64,000 nucleotides of DNA from Ceratothoa steindachneri (GCA_963969495.1 OZ018324.1:47681623-47745622), one strand, 5' to 3'. Shown: positions 10,300-23,800, counted from the first letter of the stretch. Program-made: numbers and translations. Notes: a model not told the origin generated them from the sequence alone.

Positions 10300-10879
10300 G
10301 AATACGGGCAGCTCTTCGGACTGCTTGGCAAAGAAGATGGGAGACGGTCGAAGGTAACTTAAAGTTGCGTGCCATTGCGCCGCGACTGTTCCCATGGACC
10401 TATCCCCCAATGCCGCGGCGGCTTCAGGTTGCTTTCTGTCGTCTCCGAATCGTGCACACTCGTGTGACGCATCGCTATTTGATGGAACGCTCGCCTGCGC
10501 CCTATTGCAAAGACTGCGTCGTCCCCCAGACTGTTCGGCACATTCTTGTCGAATGTCCCAGTCTGGGTGATCTTCGCGCACGACACCTGTCCCGGTACTG
10601 GGATGGGCGGGGTCGCTACCGCCTGTCCCTTGTACTCGGGACGAGTGCGTGTACTTTGACTGGTGGACTTATTGACTTTTTGGGGGAGGCTGGCCTTCTC
10701 CCTTTCATTTAACCTGGTTTAATTGTTGTTGTTTTTGTTATTGTTTGTTATTGTTATTTCTTTTTATTGTTGTTTCCTGTTCATTTTTTTAAAGTAGCCT
10801 AGAACTAGGCAGTTTGTTTACGGCAACTTATGCCTAAGTGGTCAGTGGCCAGATAGCCCCTTAATTAAAAAAAAAAAAA
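10300..10879 (+). mobile_element. nested 5'-truncated LINE in the 5' UTR of copy B
   Basis: A 14-bp perfect TSD, TCTCCCACAACTTT, lies at 10286-10299 and 10880-10893, and copy B's 5' UTR reads continuously across it. The insert contains the last part of ORF2 (LMERSPAPYCKDCVVPQTV), the 3' UTR, a mutated terminal hairpin near 10825-10850 and a poly(A) tail. Confidence 0.92.
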
Positions 10880-13800
10880 TCTCCCACAACTTTCTCTGGT
10901 CGGCCTCTATTTTCTCAGGGTAGATGCTGAGCTTCTCTGCCAACTATCACGGTTCGGGGCTGATGGGGGGAGGGGACAATGTTACTTAACCCCTGAGCTC
11001 CGGTTTGGAATGGTGGGCCTTTAACAAGCTGCTTCATCCCAACCCATACCTTCCTCAGATACTCTTTCCTTCTCAGTTCACTATCTATTTTTTTTTTTAC
11101 GCCGTGCCCAAGGTGGAGCTGCCAGGTCACCAGGCGAGAGGGGTGGTCTTGAATGACAGCACCTGGCTCGGCCAGGCCTGTACGCACCCACTGCAGAGCT
11201 GCCTACTGCGAAGCGTGATGAGTGTGTGCATCCCGAGAGAAAATTAATCATCATGCTCAATGATGAAATTTAAAAAAAAAAAACCCTTTCACGTTCCCCC
11301 TCACAATCAACGGAGCCGCCTTCGGGGAGCTCCACAGAAAAAATGGAGGTTCCCTTCCCCCCGTGCTCGTGCAGGGGACCCTCCAAATTTCTCAACCGGA
11401 GAGGAGGCTTACTCCTCTCCTTCGCCTACGGGTGCAGGGGACTTCCCCTCACCCCCTTCTCTGGAGGTGCTTTCGGGCACCTCCCTTTTTCCAGCGGCAG
11501 TCCCCTCTTTCCTTTCCAAGGGGACTGCCAAGAAAACCAGCAGGCAGCCCATAGCCAGCCGCTCCCCATCGAAGCGGCTCAGTGGGGCAAACCCCCTTAA
11601 GGGGGAGAGGGAAGTCAGGCCCCTTCAGGAGCTTCTCTCAAAAGACCTGCTGGCAAGAATATTAAACCTTGCCGGGGTCAAGGCCTGTGCCTCCCCACAC
11701 AAGACTGGTGACGATGCCAAGGGGACCTGCGCGATATCCTGGGAGGGGATGGCCAACTGGAAACCCCTCCTGTGATAGACATGGTCCTTGAGGAAACCCA
11801 ACCTCAGTCGGTAGGGCCTTCCATTGGGGGTATACGGGCTCGGCGCAAAAAAACGAACCTGAATCCGCCCCTATTCAAGGACCTCTTCAAACGGCTAGGG
11901 TTTCTCAGGCAGTACAAGGAGGGGAGGGATCTCCCCGGAAAGGTGCCCCTATGACTACCAGGACCTTCTCCATTTCGGAGAAGGACCTGGCCTAGGCCAG
12001 TTAATCTTGCCAGGTGGCTTTGCCGGAGGGGATGAGAAGCGGGTTCATTCCCCGCCCTCCTCTCCAAAAAAGAAAAGGACGAAAAAGACAAAGAAGACTC
12101 GGGGCTCCTCTCTATCCGCGGGGGCTGCGGGAACAGATGGGTCTGCTGCCACTTTGGCAAGCGACCAAGCCGAGATCGGCACCTCTGCCCTCCCGGGTGC
12201 GGAGCCCCCTAATATGACAGACCAAAAGTGCGCATGGTGGAGCCTCGATAACATCGGAACCCGAGATTCAGAGGTTACCCTTCGTTTTCGGGCCCGCTGG
12301 CTTCAAACGCTTCCTCGTCATTCGCTCCACTGATGGCAGCATGTTGGCCAAGGGCAACATGATCCATCAGAAGAAAGGATTAGCTAGTGTAATTGGTAGA
12401 AAGCCGAAGGTGACCCGTTTCTCGGACGGGAGCCTTCTTGCGAATGCGGCGGATCCCTCCGAGGCGGTTAAGATCAGTGTTCTTCGGATACTTGATGGCA
12501 CCCCGGTGAGGGCGACTCCGCACTCTACCATGAACTTTGTGAAAGGAGTAGTTTACGCGAGGGAACTCGTTGAATACTCCATAAAAAAAACATCACCTTA
12601 GAGCTGGCCGACCATGGGGCGGACAAGGTCGAACGTGTGATGATAAAACAGGGAGGGGCCTTGAGACCCACCCCTACACTCTTCGTCACGTTCGACTGTG
12701 ACAAGCTTCCTGACTCGGCGCGTTCCGGTTGGTACCGCTACCTCGTGAAGACATTCGTGCCAATGCTGCGGCGGTGCTATTACTGTCACCGCTTCGGCCA
12801 TACGAATCGCTGATGTAGACGTGCAAGGTCGGAATCACCCGAAGTATGTGTAAATTACTCCAAGGCCGCACACCATAAGTCCAAATCGTGTGTCAATGGC
12901 GGAGAGCCGCACCCCGTTTTTTCGAAGCAATGTGGGGCATATCTCCCTGAGAAAGATATTCTGGCCGTTCAGGCCCAGGATCAACTCTCATTCCGCGAGG
13001 CTAAGGACTTGGTCCTGGGGCGCCCGTCTCTGCCTGGGACGTCATATGCTTCAATAGTTAGAAAAGTACCCTCTGCTCCTGGCCCATCCAGGCTAACGAG
13101 CATGGTCGTTTCCGCGCCCATTCGGAGCCCTTCTGCGGGCTCTACTCAACCCGGGCGCTCACCTGGTAAAGCTGGCGGCCAAAAGGGTTTACACCCAGCC
13201 CCGGCTAAAACCCGGGCTTCCCCCTCTTCCCCCAGCGTGACCGTTTCGCGTAAGGCGAAACGGCCACGCGCCTCCACCGAGTCGTAGACTCACAGGAGGC
13301 AACACTCCCGAAGTTGGTCGCTAGGCCATCTTCCGGAGTTCCTAAAGGGGGGGACAGCAACAAAGGAGCTTTGGCTCCTTCGCCCACACCTATTGGATGA
13401 GCGAGTGGTCGGAGACGGTGGTTCCTCGAAAAGAGGGCCGCCCGCCTAAGGTTTCGAGGCAGGGGGAGGAAAAGACTCGCATGGCGAGCCCAACCTCCCC
13501 AAATAAGTTCTCGAAGGCGACATTGCCTTCAGCGCTTTGTCCGGCACAGCGCCCGGGGTTCTGCCTCCGGGAAGCGTACGGCCATTCCCGTGAGGGTCTT
13601 CTGTTCGAAGAGGGCGCCCGCGTCTCCTCCGAGCTAGGCCTGGAGGGCATATTCCTCTAATGGAATTGCCGTGGACTCCCGGCCAACTGGGACGAGCTGC
13701 GGAGGCTCGTCTCGTCCCGTTCCCCGTTAGCTATCGTTTTGCAGGAGACCATGCTAGGCGCGTGCCCCCTGCCCACCCTTCTGGGGTATAAGGGTCTTGC

Positions 13801-15420
13801 GACCCCACCACCGCGGGATGGCCGGGCTGGGGGATGCGCGGTTTACACCCGGCATGATGTCTCTGTTCTTCCTTTCTCTTTAGATGCCTCCTTTCAGGCA
13901 TTGGCTGTGCAGCTGCATCTGGATAGGAGGTATACTATCATTTCTGCGTACATTCCACCGTCAGCTGATTTCGATGCGCGGGACTTCCGCCGCGTCGTGG
14001 CATGGTTGCCGAGGCCCTTTCTCTTGCTTGGAGATGTGAACGGCAGGCATCCTCTCTGGGGAGATTACTCAATAAATCCCAGGGGACAAGTCCTTGCCGA
14101 TCTGATCGAAGAAATTGAGATGGGTGTCCTAAACGTGGATGAGTTTACGCATCACTGTCCGAAACCCGCTTCATTTTCTTGCCTTGACCTATCTTTGTGC
14201 TCTTCGGATGCACAGCATGATTTTGATTGGGGGGGGGGGTCGATGATCTCCATGGTAGTGATCACTTTCCCATTCAATTATCATTTTCATGGCAACTGCT
14301 GCCTGAGAGCCCACCTTGTGCTTGGCGCGGGCGTGGTGGCCTGCATTTTGTGAAATGACTGAATTCTTTATCTCAGTCAAGGAGTTTAGGTCGGTAGATG
14401 AGGCCGTTGGGTTCACCGGTAACCTCATCGCCTCTGGCCTGACTACTATTCCTAGAATGTGTAGCTGTTTTTCACGCCGACCACTCCCATGGTGGTCGGG
14501 CGAGTGTGAGACGGCCCTCAAACAGAAGTGTTAAGGCTACATTCGCTATAAGCGCCGCCCGAACGATTTCACTGTCGCTGAATTTCGTCGGGCGTGGGCT
14601 AGGTTCCGGTATATTTCGAAGCACGCCCGCCGCTCTTCTTGGCGGGCATACGTGTCTTCACTTAACGGGAAGACCCCTTTAGCAGAGGTGTAGAGGCGAG
14701 TCAAAAAGATTCGGGGCAAGTTCTCTCCAGGCGAATGGGACCGCGATCTTCGACCCCGCGTCCGTGGCGGAATCCTTCGCGACCGCTTTTTCTGCATTCT
14801 CTAGCCGGGATGCAGCTCGGCCAGCATTCAATGCACGTCGTGATGTCGCGGAAGGCCGCCGGCTGGACTTCACCTCCAGAGGCTGAGAATCCTTCAACGA
14901 CAAGTTTACTGTGAGTGAGTTGCGCTCCGCTCTCGCTTCGTGCGCGGACACAGCTTATGGTCCGGACGATGTCCCGTACGCCATGCTTAGACACCTGGGT
15001 GGAAGGGATTCTCCCAGACTCCTGGCGAATCGCTACTGTGCTCGCCTTTCGCAAGCCGGGGAGAGATCACTCTACTCCGACCGGTTTCCGCCCAATCTCT
15101 CTAACCTGTTGCGTGTGCAAGTTGATGGAGAAATTGGTAAATGTTAGATTAGCCATTTTCCTGGACAGCGGAGGCCATCTGTCTTCTGCACAGTGATGCT
15201 TCCGCAAGTTCCATTCCACGTCGGATGCTCTGCTCTGACTCTTAAAAGCCGTCTGCGAGGCTCCCTTCATAGACAGCATTACACCACGGTGTTTTTCGAT
15301 CTGGAGAGGCATATGATACCGCATGGCGATACGGTACCATGGAGACTCTCCACACGATGACGGCGAGGAGATGCCTCTCAATGTTTATATCTGAATTTTT
15401 GCGAGATCGTCGTTTCCGCG

Positions 15421-16795
15421 TACGTCGTGCCACGGTTGCCGAGGCCCAACTCTTGCTCGGAGATTTAAACGGTAGGCTACTCTATTAATCCCCGGGGTTA
15501 ATTCCTTGCCGACCTGATCGACGAGCTTGAGATGGGTGTCCTAAATGTGGATTAGTTTACGCATCACTCCCCGAGAACCGCTTCATTTTCCTGCCTCGAT
15601 CTACCTTTATGCTCTCCGGATGCACAGCCCTATTTTGATTGGGGAGTGGTTGATGTCCTCCATAGTAGTGATCACTTTCCCATTCAAATATCATTTTCAG
15701 GGCAACTGTCGCCTGAGAGCCCAACTCAGGAAATGACTGAATTCTCTAACTCCGTCGAGGAGTTTAGGTCGGTAGATGAGGCCGTTGGGTTCACCGGTAA
15801 CCTCATCGCCTCGGGCCTAGCCGCTATTACTAGAAGGTCTGGCCGTTTTACACGCCGACGACTCCTGTGGTGGTTAGCTGATTGTGAGACGGCCCTTTAG
15901 CAGAAGGGCCATGCCTACACACCCAATAAGCCCCGCCCAAACGATTTCACTATCGGGTGATTTTCGTCTTGACGCGCATACGTGTCTTCACTTAAAGGTA
16001 AGACCCTCCCTTTATTATAGGTGTGGAAGTGAGTCAAAAGGATTCGGGGCAAGTTCCTTCAAGAAAATGGGACCGCAATTACGGACCCCGCATTCGTGGC
16101 GGAATCCTTCGTGACCGCTTTCTCTAGCCGGGATGCTCATGCGCCAGCATTCAATTCACGTCCTGATGTCCCTGAAGGCCGCCGACTCCACTTTACCTCC
16201 AAATGCCGAGAACCCTTCAACGACAGGTTTACTGTGAGTGTTTACTCACAAGTTTACTCTTGCTTACTGCGCGGATACCGCCCATGGTCCGGACGATGTC
16301 CCTTACGCCATGCTTCGACACCTGAGTGAGCGAGGCATGGTCTTTCTGTTAGATTTGTTCAACAGGATCTGGGTGGACAGTCTCCTCCCGGATTCCTGGC
16401 GAATTGCTACTGTGCTCTCCTTTCGCAAAGCGCGGAGAGATCACTCTACTCCGGCCGGTTTCCTCCCAGTCTCTAACCTCCTGCGTATTTAAGTTGATGG
16501 AGAAATTGGTTAATGATAGATTAGCCTTTTTTCTGTACAGCGGAGATCATCTTTCTGCACAGTGCGGCTTCCGCAAGTTCCATTCCACGTCGGATGCTCT
16601 GCTCTGACTCTAAAATGCCGTCTGCGAGGCCTTCCTTCATAGACAGCATTACACCACGGTGTTTTTCGATCTGGAGAAGGCCTATGATACCGCATGGCGA
16701 TACGGTACCATGGAGACTCTCCACACGATGATGGCGAGGAGATGCCTCTCAATGTTTATATCTGAATTTTTGCGAGATCGCCGATTCAGCGTATG
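15421..16795 (+). repeat. internal duplication of the endonuclease-RT segment in LINE copy B
   Basis: At 15420 the RT text (CGTTTCCGCGTA) switches back to endonuclease text (GTCGTGCCACGGTTGCCGAG), which copy B already used at about 13993. The order endonuclease, linker and first half of RT then repeats until about 16795, where the RT continues into YVDD-equivalent sequence. The two segments are diverged from each other. This could be a tandem duplication, or recombination with another copy. Confidence 0.75.
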
Positions 16796-18787
16796 GTTGG
16801 GGGGGGGGGGGCCTCTCCGGCCCAATGGAGTAGGAAGATGGTGTCCTGCAAGGAAGTGTCCTCACTGTCACACTCTTTGCCCTGATAATCAACGGCATCA
16901 CCTCGGTGCTGCCGGAAGATGTTCTCTCTACGCTCTACGTGGACGACCTTTTGATCTCTTTGGCGCGGCCCAAATGCCAACTCTGGAGCGTCGACTCCAA
17001 CAGGCATTGAACCGCGTCTCTCGCTATGCCGAAGCGCACAGGTTTCGGTATTCCTTGGCCAAGACTAAGGTGGTGCACTTCTGCCGCCATCTCTCCACCC
17101 CGACCCAGATTTGTTTCTTAATGGGGTGCGCCTGGATGTGGTTGAGTCGCACCGTTTCCCATGTCTTGTTTTTGACCGACGCCTCACTTGGGAGGCTCAT
17201 ATTCGCAGCCTTAGGGTCTCTTGTACCCGCCCTATAGATATTCTGCGCTCCGTGACGTTCAGCGCTTCGGGTTCTGATAGGGCTACTGCCTACTTTTTTA
17301 TCGATCCTTTGTTCGTTCGAAGCTCGACTACAGATGCGAGTTTTATATACATCCGCAGCCGAGCGTTTATTGCGGAAGGTAGACTCGATCCACCACTTCT
17401 TCCGCACTTCCCCCATTGAGAGCCTGTTGGTCGATGCTGGGGAGATGCCACTCGCTCTACGCCGCGTGCAGTGCATTACGTGCCTCTACGCGCGAGCCCG
17501 GCGCCTCCCTCAGTCTCCAACAGCTCTCCCTGCAGCCGAAGCTGATCTCTAAGGTTTCTATGACGCCGAGCGACGCCAGTCATACCCTAAGCCCTTTGGG
17601 TTTAGGGTCAGGAAACTCCTTCGAGAGTTAGGTATAGCTCTCGGGGCCAGGCTATTTTTCGCCACGCCTCTGCTCCCAAAGCTTGTACGGCGCCGGGAGT
17701 ATTGCGTTCGACCTCTTTGGAGCACACCTCGTGTCACGCTGGAAACGTGCCAGTGGCTCCAAGTCCCGTTCCCCTCTGTTTTAATTCAGCGGGGCTCTGC
17801 CAGACGCTGCGTCTCTCTTCACGGCCGAGCTGGTGGCAATACACCACTCGGTACGGGAGATTACGCGACGTGCCCAATTCAGAGACCGGATTGTTATCCA
17901 TAGCGAAACACAAAGCACCCTGAGTGCTCTCGGGGTATTGAATTCTCCCCATCCCCTTGTTCGCGATATCCGTGACGCCACGGTTATGGCGAGCCGGGCA
18001 GATGTCGAGATTATCTTGTTCTGGCTTCCTGGACATGTAGGAATTGCGGGGAATGAGGGCGCCAAAGCGTCCGCGAGGACTCTGCGACCGGACCAGCGTT
18101 TTGCTCTTCCTCACACCGACTACATGGCAGGAATACGGGCAGCTCTTCGGACTGCTCGGCAAAGAAGATGAGAGACGGTCGAAGGGAACTTAAAGTTGCG
18201 TGCCATTGCGCCGCGACTGTTTCCCATGGACCTATCCCCCCAATGCCGCGACAGCTTCAGGTCGCTTTCTGTCGTCTCCGAATCGGACATACTCGTGTGA
18301 CCCATCGCTATTTGATGGAGCGCTCGCCTGCGCCCTATTTCGACGACTGCGTCGTCCCCCAGACTGTTCGGCACATTCTTGTCGAATGTCCCAGTCTGGG
18401 TGATCTTCGCGCACAATACCTGTCCCGGTACCTGGATGGGCTCGTCGCTACCACCTCTTCCTTGCACTCGGCACGAGTTCGTGCACATTGATTGGTAGAC
18501 TTTATAGACTTTTGGGGGGTGAGGCTGGCCTTCTCCATTTATTTAACTAGGTTTTTTTGTTGTTTTCCTTATAGGTCGCACGTTCCTGCGCCGGGGGGGG
18601 GGACCTTCCCTTCCTCCCGACGCCGGGGCTTGCTTCCTCTTTGTTGCCTTTTCCCTTTTTATTGTTTATTTTTTCATTCATATTTTAAAGTTGCCTTCAG
18701 CTAGGTTGTCGTGAGTGCGGCGACTTGTGCCCAAGCGGGTAGTCGCCAGATAGGCTCCTAAAAAAAAAAAAAATTCCACGATCTTGA

Positions 18788-19360
18788 TTAGGTAGCAAAG
18801 CATATAGCAAGGATATACGCCCGCGTTTTTCTCACCTGAAATTACATAAACCTGGAAAAAAAAGAGGTGGTGCAATTTTAAATGTACCTTCAACAATAAA
18901 CTTTTTGCACTCTATTAATAATCTCGGGTTAATTTTACTTCAAAATATTAAAATTCTACAAGAATTTTCTAAAGATCCACTGTCTGCAAGCAAAAATTCT
19001 TCGGTTTGTTCCCCATCAAATGTATAAGTTTTGAATTTTTCTGGAATCACAAAACTGGCTAAATCGATTGGGCTCATCTGGTATGATCTTACATTCGTTG
19101 ACAACTACAACGGTTCTTTCTACTTTATTGAGTTAGAATGCGGTCTCTCTCAATTTTGGCTGGATAATGATCATGTTCATGGTCATTAATATATTTCAAG
19201 ATTTCTTCAATTAGAACATGAATTCCTGCTTTACAAGAATCTTTTCTTTCACACCTATAAAATTTTGTTTCTTTATCTGCCCATATCTATCATAAACATT
19301 GATAAAACAATCACTTTGAAACTTTGGCTTTCCACATTTTGATATTATATTCACTGCCAT
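18788..19360 (-). pseudogene. MULE transposase, FLYWCH finger and start of the MULE domain
   Basis: The minus-strand start ATG is at 19358-19360. The first part contains KCGKPKFQSDCFINVYDR. After a frameshift it reads ADKETKFYRCERKDSCKAGI and DHEHDHYPAKIERDRIL, with the two Cys and two His of a FLYWCH-type zinc finger. Farther on, FVIPEKFKTYTFDGEQ and FIVEGTFKIAPPLFF are typical of MULE transposases, where the pattern WF.DGTFK.AP carries an acidic catalytic residue; here that position is EGTFK. Stops and shifts, plus the LINE B insertion at 18787, show that it is dead. FLYWCH fingers also occur in host proteins, but the flanking inverted repeats favour a transposon gene. Confidence 0.8.
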
Positions 19361-19964
19361 ATTAATTTTGAGGTATAAAAAAAAAAGTTTAATTACTGAA
19401 ATACTTGCACTTTTTATAGATTTAAATAAATTAAATCACTGAAAACTATTAAAGTGAATTGCATGAGTTCTGGATATCTAAAAAGTTTAGAAAGTTTAAT
19501 AATTATAGGCGAGCCAGTTCATCAACTCGAAAGATGCCCCACAACTGAATTAAAAACTGAAAAACCTTTTCTATTTATACAATTCACTGCTGGAAATATA
19601 ATATCACATTCTCCGTTAAATTTGATGGTTTCAAGAGTTTACATCTTTATGTTGGAAAAGTAGCAATTAGTAGAATCCCCTCAAATCTACCCCATAAATA
19701 TTGAGAAATGTGTGCTGGAAACTTTGTTTGATACCAGGCCTGGTTATTTTTTTTTAGGGTGCAATACACATAGTTTGTGTGCGAGCTCCATTAAAAATTA
19801 ACTTAATTTATACGTTTAAAATAATCAATATATCGTATTAATATTTATAACAGGTCAGCGTTTATCCTAAACCAAAATGCTAGGTCTATTGCCACTTTTG
19901 CAAGGCTTTTGAGCTTAACGATATATATAAGCAATATCCCAACATGCTTCATTTATGCATGATT

Positions 19965-20872
19965 TTATGTATTATTAATATTAATACTAATTGTATGCAT
20001 TCATTCTGCGTCATGTGTCACTATAAAGCTTGTCTATAGTTATTAATTGCAATTTTATATATATTTCTAGTTTTAAAATTTCAAAGTGGTGAATATTTTC
20101 TAAAGTATCTAGAAACTCAACATTAACTAAAGTTTGGAACTTCCCCAATATAACCTTTGTTTAAAAGTTAGTAAGGAAAATACTTATCCCGATATACTCA
20201 CCAGATCTTGGTCAAAAACTCATAGTTTCCTATGCTAAGGATCTAGGCTCCACCAAATTTGGTAGAAATCAAGTGATTATTTTCGTGCAATTTTGTAAAA
20301 GATAGTTTTATATGGTGGTTATATAATCTCAACAACATTATGGCAAGAAAAAAAAAACTTAAAGTATTTAGAAACTCGACATGACGTTTGCAGCTTCAAA
20401 GATATATTTTTTAATTAAAAAAAATAGTAATGGAAATATTTCCTAAACCGATAAAACTGGATCTTAATACCGGATCTTTGTCCAAAACTAGTAGTTTTCT
20501 TCAAGCAAATTAAGTAAAATGAATTAGTTTTCGTGCAATTTTGTAAACAAACAAATTAAAACATGTTGGTGATTATATAATCTCCATAGTTAGCAACATT
20601 AACACTTGCACTTCAAAGATATAACTTTTAGTTAATAAATTAGTAAGGAAAAAATACCTAACTGGATAAAATCAGATCTTTATAAAACCTAATAGTTTAC
20701 TTCTAGGCTAAGGCTTTAGTGCTGCACCAAATTTTGTAGAAATCGATCCAGTAGTTTTTGAGTATATTTGAACAATCACGAACTTAAGTAACTTTTGTTT
20801 TCAAGATAAAAAAAATTGATCTGATTGACCTTAGAATTTTTAACAATGGTTGCGCCAAAACATCCTAGACCC
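19965..20872 (-). repeat. right terminal inverted repeat of the MULE
   Basis: This is the counterpart of the left arm. Internal repeats of roughly 250 bp share an AGATCTT...AAAACT core, then a CACCAAATTTGGTAGAAATC-like segment and CGTGCAATTTTGTAAA, at about 20200, 20470 and 20670. The outermost bases end ...AACATCCTAGACCC before the TTTTCTGGG duplication. Confidence 0.75.
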
Positions 20873-20889
20873 TTTTCTGGGCCGCTGCC

Positions 20890-23800
20890 CAGTGGTGGGC
20901 TAGGTGGCTCGGAGACGGTGGACCCTCGAAAAGAGTGCCTCCCCCGCTCACCTAAGGTTTCGAGGCGGAGGGAGGAAAAGATTCGCATAGCGAGCCCAAC
21001 CTCCCCCAATAATCCTTCAAAGGCGACAGCGCATTGTCCGGAGTTGTGCCTCGGGGAAGCTTACGGCCATTCCCGTGAGGGTCTTCTCTTCGAACAGGGT
21101 CCCCGCATCTCCTCCGAGCTAGGCCTGGAGGGCCTAGCTCGGATGGGGACCAGGCGGGGAGATGTGCGATTTACACCCGACATAATGTCTCCGTTCTTCT
21201 CTTCGCTTTAGATAGCTCCTTTCACGCAGTAGCTGTGCAATTACACCTTGATAGGAGGGTTTAGTGTTATTTCTGCGTACATTCCACCGTCAACCTACTT
21301 CGACGCTTGGGACATCGCCCTGTCGTGGCACGGTTGCCTAGGCCCTTTCTCTTGCACAGAGATCTAAACGGTAGACACCCCTCTGGGGAGACTACTCTAT
21401 TAATCCCCGGGGTCAAGTCCTTGCCGACCGGATTGACCTAAATTGAGATGGGTGTCCAAAATGTGGATGAGTTTACGCCCGAGAACCGCTTCATTTTCCT
21501 GCCTCGATCTATCTTTGTGCTTTCCGGATGCACGGCCTGATTGTGAATGGGGCACCCCCCATTCGGAGTGGTCGATGACTTCCATGGTAGTGATCACTTT
21601 CCCATTCAAATATCATTTTCTGGCAAGCTCCGTAGTGGTCTGCATTTTAGGAAATGACTGAATTCTATATCTCAGTCGAGGAGTGCAGGTCGGTCGATGA
21701 GGTCGTTGATATCTTCTCCGGCAACCTCATCGCCGCGGGCCGTTTAGTACGTCGATCACTCCCGTGTGGGTCAGCTGAGTTCGAGACGGCCCTCAAGCAG
21801 AGGCACCGTCCGACTGATTTCACTGTCGGTGAATTTCGTTGGGCTAGGGCTAGGTTCCGGTATATTTCGAATCAAAACCGCCGCTCTTCTTGGCGGGCAT
21901 ATGTCTCTTCACTTAACGGGAAGACTCCTCTAGCAGAGGTGTGGAAGAGAGTCAAAAGGATTCGGGGCAAGTTCTCGCAGGACCCCCCTCCCGTTCTCCA
22001 GGAGAATGGGACCGCAATCTCGGACCCCGCGTCCGTGGCGGAATCCTTAGCGACCGCTTTTTCCGCATTCTCTAGCCGTGATGCTGCTCCGCCAGCATTC
22101 AATGCACGTCGTGATGTCGCGGAAGGCCGCCGGCTGGACTTTACCTCCAGAGGCGGAGAACCCTTCAACGACAAGTTTACTGTGAGTGAGTTGCGTTCCG
22201 CTCTCGCTTCGTGCGCGGACACCGCCTATGGTCCGGACGATATCCCGTACGCCATGCTTCGACACCTGGGTGAGCGAGGCATGGCCTTTCTATTAGATTT
22301 GTTCAACAGGATCTGGGTGGAAGGTCTTCTCCCAGACTCCTGGCGAATCGCTACTGTGCTCGCCTTTCGCAAGCCGGGGAGCGATCACTCTACTCCGACC
22401 GGTTTCCGCCCAATCTCTCTAACCTCTTGCGTGTGCAAGTTGATGGAGAAATTGGTAAATGTTAGATTAGCCTATTTCCTGGACAGCGGAGGCCATCTGT
22501 CTTCTGCACAGTGCGGCTTCCGTAAGTTCCACTCCACGTCGGATGCTCTGCTCCGACTGGAAAATGCCGTCTGCGAGGCTTTCCTTCGTAGACAGCACTA
22601 CGCCACGGTGTTTTTTGATCTGGAGAAGGCCTATGATACCGCATGACGATACGGTATCATGGAGACTCTCCACACGATGGGGGCGAGGGGACGCCTCCCA
22701 ATGTTTATATCTGAATTTTTGCCAGATCGTCGATTCCGCGTACGGGTGGGGGGAGCCCTCTCCGGCCCAAAGGAGCAAGAAGAGGGTGTCCCGCAGGGAA
22801 GTGTCCTCAGTGTCACACTCTTTTCCCTGAGCATCAACGGCATCACCTCGGTGCTGCCGGAAGATGTTCTCGCTACGCTCTACGTGGACGACCTTTCGAT
22901 CTCTTTTGGCGCGGCCCAGATGCCAACTCTGGAGCGTCGACTCCAACAGGCATTGAACCGCGACTCTCGCTATGCCGAAACGCACTGGTTTCGGTTTTCT
23001 TTGGCCGCCAAGACTAAGGTGGTGCACTTCTGCCGCCATCCACGGCTTCACCCCGACCCAGATTTGTTTCTTAATGGGGTGCGCCTGGATGTGGTTGAGT
23101 CGCACCGTTTCCTTGGTCTTGTATTCGACCGACGCCTCACCTGGGAGGCTCATATTCGCAGCCTTAGGGTCTCTTGTACCCGCGCCATGGACATTCTCCG
23201 TTCCGTGACGTTCAGCGCTTGGGGCACTGATAGGGCTACCGCCTTACTTTTTTATCGATCCTTTGTTCGCTCGAAGCTCGACTACGGATGCGAGTTTTAT
23301 GCATCCGCAGCCGAGCGTTTATTGCGGAAGGTGGATTCAATCCACCACACGGCCTTCGCCTTGCGACCGGTGCCTTCCGCACTTCCCCCATTGAGAGCCT
23401 GTTGGTCGATGCTGGGGAGATGCCACTCGCTCTGCGCCGCGTGCAGTGCATCACTCGCCTGTACGCGCGAGCCCGGCGCCTCCCTCAGTCGCCAACAGCT
23501 CTCACTGCATCCGCAGCTGATCTCGATGGTGCCTATGCCGCCGAGAGACGCCAGTCATACCCTAAGCCCTTCGAGTTTAGGGCCAGGAAACTCCTTCGAG
23601 AAGTAGATATAGCTCTCGGGCCGGTGGCGCCCCTGGTTCTGCCCAGGACGCCACCCTGGAGGGTACCACATTTGGCTATTTGTCGCCACGCCTCTGCTCC
23701 CAAAGCTTGTACTGCGCCGGGAGTATTGCGTTCGACCTTTTTGGAGCACACATCGTGTCACGCTGGTTCCGTGCCAGTGTATACGGATGGCTCCAAGTCC

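Larger units (their letters stand above)
10166..18773 (+). mobile_element. LINE copy B, full-length ends, inserted in the MULE
   Basis: This copy has the exact 5' end CCCCGTAAGGGG at 10166, a poly(A) tail ending at 18773, and a perfect 14-bp TSD, TTCCACGATCTTGA, at 10152-10165 and 18774-18787. ORF1 is spread over 11250-13395 in several frames. Its zinc-knuckle text is near 12770-12960. ORF2 runs from about 13640 to 18490: endonuclease, linker, RT and RNase H. Two events enlarge it beyond the family's roughly 6.8 kb: a nested LINE at 10300-10879, and an internal repeat in which an endonuclease-to-RT segment (about 13993-15420) recurs at 15421-16795. Many stops mean it is not functional. Confidence 0.9.
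9145..20872 (-). mobile_element. MULE (Mutator-like) DNA transposon with long terminal inverted repeats
   Basis: The element is flanked by a perfect 9-bp duplication, TTTTCTGGG, at 9136-9144 and 20873-20881, the size typical of Mutator-like elements. Its ends are long diverged inverted repeats: about 9145-9945 on the left and 19965-20872 on the right. Motifs such as TTGTTAAAAATT near the tips and CCAAATTTGGT farther in recur in opposite orientation. The interior encodes, on the minus strand, a FLYWCH finger followed by the start of a MULE transposase. An 8.6 kb LINE (10166-18773) splits the element. Without that LINE it would be about 3.1 kb. The host site is old LINE copy X. Confidence 0.85.

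Noticed and set aside
18788..19360. Host FLYWCH zinc-finger gene on the minus strand
   Set aside because: The finger is followed by MULE-transposase text and the unit is enclosed by long inverted repeats and a 9-bp duplication. It is a transposon gene.
22467..23153. Long minus-strand open frames over LINE regions (also 36538-37158, 42324-43154, 24068-24469, 34197-34868)
   Set aside because: They lie exactly antisense to conserved ORF2 or ORF1 coding sequence and recur in every copy as a by-product of its GC-rich codons. They show no independent family similarity.
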